Positions 59,711-64,000 of a stretch of DNA of 64,000 nt are shown piece by piece. Made by a program: the position numbers and the translations under genes. Source of the stretch: Roseiarcus sp963784805 (GTDB lineage Bacteria > Pseudomonadota > Alphaproteobacteria > Rhizobiales > Beijerinckiaceae); assembly GCA_963784805.1 (NCBI GenBank), contig CAWASR010000030.1, positions 1-64,000 of the forward strand, given 5' to 3'. The notes beneath the pieces are model-generated. The model saw only the letters and a list, made by a program, of their open reading frames with translations. It searched no databases and was not told the DNA's origin. Every line of letters begins with the position of its first letter. Positions within the stretch are counted from its first letter, which is position 1.

Positions 59711-60412
59711 TCAGCGCGCCGCGGCGATCTCGGCGACGATCGCCTTGGCGGCCGCGCGGGGATCCGGCGCCTGCGTCACCGGGCGGCCGACGACAAGGTA
59801 GTCGGCTCCTGCCCGAATGGCCTCAGCCGGTGCGGCCACGCGCTTCTGATCGCCGGCGGCGGCGCCATCGGGCCGGATGCCGGGCGTGACGATCAGCATC
59901 TGGGCTCCAACGGCTTTGCGCAGCGTCGCCGCTTCGGCGGCGCTCGCGACCAGTCCGTCGACGCCGAGCGAAAGCGCCTGTTCAGCGCGCCGGCGGACCA
60001 GTTCGGCGACGCCAAATCGATAGCCGGCGTCGCGTAGATCGGCGTCGTCGCATGAGGTCAATACGGTGACGGCGAGGACTTGCGTATTCGAGCCCTTCGC
60101 GCCCGCGACCGCCGCGCGCATGGTCTGCGGATAGGCGTGAACGGTCAGAAACCTCGCGCCCAGTCTCGCCGCCTGCGCCGTGGCCCGCTCGACGGTGTTG
60201 GGGATGTCGTGCAGTTTGAGGTCGAGAAAGACCTGCTTGCCGGCTGAGACGAGCCTGCCCACGAGCCCCAGGCCGCCGCCATACGCGAGCTCCATGCCGA
60301 CCTTATAGAAAGTCGCGGCGTCGCCGATGCGTTCGATCAGACGCTCGGCCTCACCGACATCGGACGCGTCGAGCGCGACGATCAGCCGGTCGCACGGCGC
60401 CGAGGCCGCCAT
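59711..60412 (-). CDS. pyrF: Orotidine 5'-phosphate decarboxylase
   Basis: Last step of UMP synthesis. 233 residues: LIVALDASDVGEAERLIERIG, YKVGMELAYGGGLG, catalytic VFLDLKLHDIPNTVERA with the Asp-Lys-x-x-Asp tetrad, LTVHAYPQTMRAA, VTPGIRPDG and YLVVGRPVTQAPDP. It follows the methyltransferase gene by 1 bp on the same strand. Confidence 0.95.
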   Translation of the reverse strand: MAASAPCDRLIVALDASDVGEAERLIERIGDAATFYKVGMELAYGGGLGLVGRLVSAGKQVFLDLKLHDIPNTVERATAQAARLGARFLTVHAYPQTMRAAVAGAKGSNTQVLAVTVLTSCDDADLRDAGYRFGVAELVRRRAEQALSLGVDGLVASAAEAATLRKAVGAQMLIVTPGIRPDGAAAGDQKRVAAPAEAIRAGADYLVVGRPVTQAPDPRAAAKAIVAEIAAAR

Positions 60413-60413
60413 C

Positions 60414-61058
60414 TTATCGATCCTCGCCCGTGCGGCCTTCGTTCGCGCTTTTGCTCCGGCTCCTCCCGCGCGCCGTTACACTCCCCGCAGGATCGGACTC
60501 GAGGCGATAGGTCCACACGCGGGCGGGCGGCAGGTTGCGCCAGATTGGCGCGGAACTATGCGCGCTATAGCGCCGAGCGCCGTCGCGCGGTATCGGCGAC
60601 AGAAATCCGTAGGTGAATTGCACGAAGCGGCCATCCGGCCCCATTAGCGCGAAGGCGTCGTCAATGAGCTCTTCGCGCCGATGCGGCGGCTGATTGAGAA
60701 GGGGAAGGCTGGAGACGACAGCCGCGATCGGCTGGCCGCCAAAGCCATTCAGGGTGCGCTGGAGGTCATAGGCGTCGCCACAGACGACTGCCGCCGGCCC
60801 GAACCGCTGGGCCAGCATGCGGCAGAAGCGCGAATCGTATTCGACCAGGATCAGCCGCTCGCGCGCGATGCCCCGTTCGATGAGCGCCTTGGTGACCGGA
60901 CCGGTGCCCGGGCCCAGTTCGATCACGAATCCGTCGGCTGCCTCGCCGGCCGCCGCCGCCATCGCGCGCGCCAGCGCCCGCCCGGACGGCGCAACGGCGC
61001 CGGTGAGGCGAGGCCTGGCCACGAGGGACCGGAAGAAATGCGCCTCATCCCGCAGCAT
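60414..61058 (-). CDS. Class I methyltransferase, PmtA-like
   Basis: A 214-residue SAM-dependent methyltransferase: HFFRSLVARPRLTGAVAPSGRALARAMA, motif I FVIELGPGTGPVTKALIERGI, ILVEYDSRFCRMLAQRF, VCGDAYDL, and VVSSLPLLNQPPHRREELIDDAFALMGPDGRFVQFTYGF. It is close to rRNA adenine-type/phospholipid N-methyltransferases (PmtA), which methylate phosphatidylethanolamine. Target not proven. Its stop lies 1 bp before the pyrF start, suggesting cotranscription. Confidence 0.82.
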   Translation of the reverse strand: MLRDEAHFFRSLVARPRLTGAVAPSGRALARAMAAAAGEAADGFVIELGPGTGPVTKALIERGIARERLILVEYDSRFCRMLAQRFGPAAVVCGDAYDLQRTLNGFGGQPIAAVVSSLPLLNQPPHRREELIDDAFALMGPDGRFVQFTYGFLSPIPRDGARRYSAHSSAPIWRNLPPARVWTYRLESDPAGSVTARGRSRSKSANEGRTGEDR

Positions 61059-61155
61059 CGGCGGCCTTATCTCGAATTCGAACCTGCATTCCCGTTTCCC
61101 GACCGGAACGAGGCCCGCGCAGTCATATCCGGTCCTTGGCCCGGCGCAAGTCCGG

Positions 61156-62274
61156 TCAGCTCAGTCCCTCGAAGAACTCTTTCATCTTGGCGAAGAACCC
61201 CGCGCTTTCCGGATGCGTCTTGTGCGAGGATTCGGAGGCGAATTCCGTCATCAGTTCGCGCTGGCGGCGGGTGAGGTTCTGCGGCGTCTCGACATTGAGC
61301 TGCACGAACAGGTCGCCATAGTCGCGCGAGCGCAGGATCGGCATGCCCTTGCCGCGCAGCCTGAGTTGCCGTCCGGATTGCGCGCCCTCGGGGATGTTGA
61401 CCTTGGACTCGGTTCCGTCCAGCGTCCTGACCGCGAATTCGCCGCCGAGCGCCGCCTGGACCATGGAAATCGGCACCCGACAATAGAGATCGGCGCCGTC
61501 GCGCTGAAAGAAGGGGTGCGGTTTGACCGAGAGAAAGATATAAAGATCGCCCGACGGCCCGCCGCGCATCCCCGCCTCTCCCTCGCCGCTCAAGCGAATG
61601 CGGGTGCCGTCCTCGACCCCGGAAGGAACATTGACGGACAGCGTTCGCTCGCGCGTGACGCGGCCGGAACCCGCGCATTTGTCACAAGGATTGTCGATTG
61701 TCTGCCCTCGCCCATGACAGGACGGGCAGGTGCGCTCGATGGCGAAGAAACCTTGCTGGGAGCGCACGCGCCCGTGGCCTCCACAGGTCTTGCAGGCCAT
61801 CGGTCTGGAGCCGGCGCGCGCGCCCGACCCCGTGCACGCCTCGCAGGCGACAGCGGTCGGAATCTTGAACGTCGCCGTCTTGCCGCGATACGCTTCCTCA
61901 AGCGCAATTTCGAGATTGTAGCGCAGGTCCGCGCCGCGCTCCCGGCCGGATGATTTTCGACCGCCGCGCCGTCCGCCCATCATATCCCCGAACAGGTCGT
62001 CGAAGATGTCGGACATCGAGGCGCCGAACCCGTCGTTCATGCCGGCATGTTCGAACGCGGCGTGGCCATAGCGGTCATAGGCGGCGCGTTTCTGGGCGTC
62101 CGAGAGATGCTGGTAGGCTTCGTTCAACTCCTTGAAGCGGGTCTCGGCCTGCTTGTCGCCCGGATGGCGGTCGGGATGACACTGCATCGCCGCCTTGCGG
62201 AAGGCCGACTTCAGCTCCGCGTCGTTCGCGGTCTTGGATACGCCCAGAGTCTCGTAAAAATCGCGCTTGGCCAT
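61156..62274 (-). CDS. dnaJ: Chaperone DnaJ
   Basis: Co-chaperone that stimulates DnaK. 372 residues: J domain with HPD at 33-35 (CHPDRHPGD), a short Gly-rich linker (GFGASMSDIFDDLFGD), four zinc-finger repeats CEACTGSG, CKTCGGHG, CPSCHGRG and CDKCAGSG, and the C-terminal domain (NVETPQNLTRRQRELM). It follows dnaK with a 146-bp gap holding a hairpin. Confidence 0.96.
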   Translation of the reverse strand: MAKRDFYETLGVSKTANDAELKSAFRKAAMQCHPDRHPGDKQAETRFKELNEAYQHLSDAQKRAAYDRYGHAAFEHAGMNDGFGASMSDIFDDLFGDMMGGRRGGRKSSGRERGADLRYNLEIALEEAYRGKTATFKIPTAVACEACTGSGARAGSRPMACKTCGGHGRVRSQQGFFAIERTCPSCHGRGQTIDNPCDKCAGSGRVTRERTLSVNVPSGVEDGTRIRLSGEGEAGMRGGPSGDLYIFLSVKPHPFFQRDGADLYCRVPISMVQAALGGEFAVRTLDGTESKVNIPEGAQSGRQLRLRGKGMPILRSRDYGDLFVQLNVETPQNLTRRQRELMTEFASESSHKTHPESAGFFAKMKEFFEGLS

Positions 62275-62383
62275 CGTCAGCGCGCTCGTTGGCGAAAAGT
62301 CATCTCTTCGACCCGCATTTCCCTCGCCGGCCGGACGCCGCCCCAGTCGCCGCCTTCGATTCCGGCGCCCCCTCTGAACCCAA

Positions 62384-62410
62384 CGCCGGCCGCGTCGATT
62401 GAGGCCGGCG
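62384..62410 (-). terminator. Hairpin after dnaK, possible attenuator
   Basis: CGCCGGCC (62384-62391) and GGCCGGCG (62403-62410) form a perfect 8-bp stem 10 bp downstream of the dnaK stop on the minus strand, followed by TTGGGTT. The weak T-run suggests partial termination between dnaK and dnaJ. Confidence 0.4.
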
Positions 62411-62420
62411 CATGTTCGCC

Positions 62421-64000
62421 TTACGAAGTCTTTTTCTTGTCGTCGTCAACTTCGCGAAATTCCGCGTCGATGACGTCGTCCGTGGTCTGGGCGCCGCCGG
62501 CGGGAGCTTCGCCCGCAGCCCCCGCCGCCTGCTGCGCCTTGTACATCGCCTCGCCCAGTTTCATCTGAGCCTGCATGAGGTCGTTGGTGCGGGCCTTGAT
62601 CGCCTCGACATCCTCCTCCTGCAGAGCGCCGCGCAGGGAAGCCACGGCCGCTTCGATGGCGCTCCGGTCGGATTGGGCGACCTTGTCGCCGTATTCGTTC
62701 AGCGATTTCTCGGCGTCATGGGCCAACGACTCGCCCTGGTTCTTGGCGTCAACCAATTCACGCCGTTTCTTATCCTCGGCGGCATGGGCTTCGGCGTCCT
62801 TCACCATCTTGTTGATGTCGGCTTCGCTTAATCCGCCCGACGCCTGGATGCGGATCTGCTGCTCCTTGTTCGTCGCTTTGTCCTTGGCGGTGACGTTGAC
62901 AATGCCATTGGCGTCGATATCGAACGTCACCTCGATCTGCGGAACGCCGCGCGGCGCCGAGGGAATGCCCACCAGATCGAACTGGCCGAGCGCCTTGTTG
63001 TCAGCCGCCATCTCACGTTCGCCCTGGAAGACCCGGATCGTCACCGCGGTCTGATTGTCTTCGGCGGTGGAGAAGACCTGGCTCTTCTTGGTCGGGATTG
63101 TGGTGTTGCGCTCGATCAGGCGGGTGAACACTCCGCCCAGCGTCTCGATGCCCAGCGACAGCGGGGTCACGTCGAGCAGCAGCACATCCTTGACGTCCCC
63201 CTGCAGAACGCCCGCCTGGACCGCGGCGCCGATCGCGACGACTTCGTCGGGATTGACGCCCTTATGCGGCTCCTTGCCGAAGAACTGCTTGACGACTTCC
63301 TGAACCTTGGGCATTCGCGTCATGCCGCCGACCAGCACCACCTCGTCGATCTGGCCCGCCGAGAGACCGGCGTCCTTCAGCGCCTTGCGACACGGTTCGA
63401 CCGTGCGCTGGATGAGATCGTCGACCAGAGCCTCGAACTTGGCGCGCGTCAGCTTCAGCGCCAAGTGCTTGGGGCCCGCCGCATCGGCGGTGATATAGGG
63501 CAGATTGATCTCGGTCTGGGTCGCCGAGGAGAGTTCGATCTTCGCCTTTTCGGCCGCCTCCTTCAACCGCTGAAGCGCGAGCTTGTCCTTGGTCAGGTCG
63601 ATCCCCTGCTCTTTCTTGAATTCGCCGGACAAATATTCGACCAGGCGCATGTCGAAGTCTTCGCCGCCTAGGAAGGTGTCGCCGTTGGTCGACTTCACTT
63701 CGAAGACGCCGTCGCCGATCTCCAGGATAGAAATATCGAAGGTCCCGCCGCCAAGGTCATAGACCGCGATCGTCCCGGCTTTCTTCTTGTCGAGGCCATA
63801 GGCGAGCGCCGCCGCGGTCGGTTCGTTGATGATGCGCAGCACTTCCAGACCGGCGATCCTGCCGGCGTCCTTGGTCGCCTGACGCTGGGCGTCGTTGAAA
63901 TATGCCGGCACGGTGATGACCGCCTGCGTGACCGGCCCGCCGAGATGGGCTTCCGCCGTCTCCTTCATCTTCTGCAGGACAAACGCGGAGATCTGGGACG
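62421..64000 (-). CDS. dnaK: Chaperone DnaK (5' end outside window)
   Basis: Hsp70. The frame is open to the window edge: it enters with SQISAFVLQKMKETAEAHLG, so roughly the first 110 residues are missing. Visible: VPAYFNDAQRQATKDAGRIAGL, NEPTAAALAYGLDK, VYDLGGGTFDISILEI, LVGGMTRMPKVQEVV, then the substrate domain (DVTPLSLGIETLGGVFTRLIERNTTIP, SAPRGVPQIEVTFDIDANGI) and a lid ending in an acidic Asp/Glu/Lys tail. dnaJ follows it. Confidence 0.97.
   Translation of the reverse strand, partial: SQISAFVLQKMKETAEAHLGGPVTQAVITVPAYFNDAQRQATKDAGRIAGLEVLRIINEPTAAALAYGLDKKKAGTIAVYDLGGGTFDISILEIGDGVFEVKSTNGDTFLGGEDFDMRLVEYLSGEFKKEQGIDLTKDKLALQRLKEAAEKAKIELSSATQTEINLPYITADAAGPKHLALKLTRAKFEALVDDLIQRTVEPCRKALKDAGLSAGQIDEVVLVGGMTRMPKVQEVVKQFFGKEPHKGVNPDEVVAIGAAVQAGVLQGDVKDVLLLDVTPLSLGIETLGGVFTRLIERNTTIPTKKSQVFSTAEDNQTAVTIRVFQGEREMAADNKALGQFDLVGIPSAPRGVPQIEVTFDIDANGIVNVTAKDKATNKEQQIRIQASGGLSEADINKMVKDAEAHAAEDKKRRELVDAKNQGESLAHDAEKSLNEYGDKVAQSDRSAIEAAVASLRGALQEEDVEAIKARTNDLMQAQMKLGEAMYKAQQAAGAAGEAPAGGAQTTDDVIDAEFREVDDDKKKTS

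Overview
The window is high-GC DNA with alphaproteobacterial gene content and dense, overlapping operons. It comes from a methylotroph or methanotroph that oxidises formaldehyde through tetrahydromethanopterin (H4MPT), most likely in the Beijerinckiaceae/Methylocystaceae group. The basis is the co-occurrence of a lanthanide-type methanol dehydrogenase (xoxF, xoxG, xoxJ), fae, mtdB, mch, the four fhc genes and the accessory genes that make H4MPT and methylofuran. I see no mxaF, particulate methane monooxygenase or PQQ biosynthesis gene here, so methane use cannot be judged. The genus is not determined.

Layout. 1-1.2 kb: end of a Tad pilus operon (tadB 3' end, tadC). 1.2-13.5 kb: general genes: a UvrD/PcrA helicase, a DUF2188 protein, a secreted alpha/beta hydrolase, a membrane-anchored SASA esterase, a Spy/CpxP-like protein divergent from an OmpR-type two-component system, a small membrane protein behind a perfect CRP-type palindrome, a secreted protein with a recent internal duplication, and PPK2. 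14-21 kb: a YbgC-like thioesterase, fmt, a small exported protein, an AGE-family epimerase, purD and a two-domain ADP-ribosylglycohydrolase.

21.4-53.3 kb is a C1 island. It holds a pterin dehydratase, a five-gene minus-strand operon (amino acid kinase, flavoprotein, dihydropteroate synthase-like, DUF447, HisA-like) and a divergent MfnF-like ASKHA protein, which are H4MPT/methylofuran cofactor genes. Next come the xox genes with their quinoprotein helpers (SoxYZ-like carrier, zinc metallohydrolase, CXXCW protein), mtdB with beta-RFAP synthase, fhcB-A-D-C, and the divergent operon ATP-grasp, mch, RimK-like, CitG-like, followed by fae. An orphan periplasmic binding protein and a divergent NarL/NarX-type pair close the island. 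The implied route is methanol to formaldehyde (XoxF with XoxG), then Fae, MtdB, Mch and Fhc to formate. Several small exported proteins of unknown function lie between these genes.

53.4-64 kb: a TetR-controlled EmrAB-type efflux operon with two visible operators, a YccA-family membrane protein with a clear terminator, then dapB, two DUF1330 genes, pyrF, a methyltransferase, dnaJ and the 5'-truncated dnaK on the minus strand.

Four genes (the 9.07 kb histidine kinase, DUF447, xoxJ, fhcD) each carry exactly one extra base. Removing it restores a whole-codon gene with the expected domains. Two of the four fall in 4-base homopolymers, so assembly or sequencing indels are the simplest explanation. 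Mobile or repetitive DNA includes a 282-bp MITE-like element with 8-bp target duplications, two dispersed repeat families, and a 21-bp tandem array.
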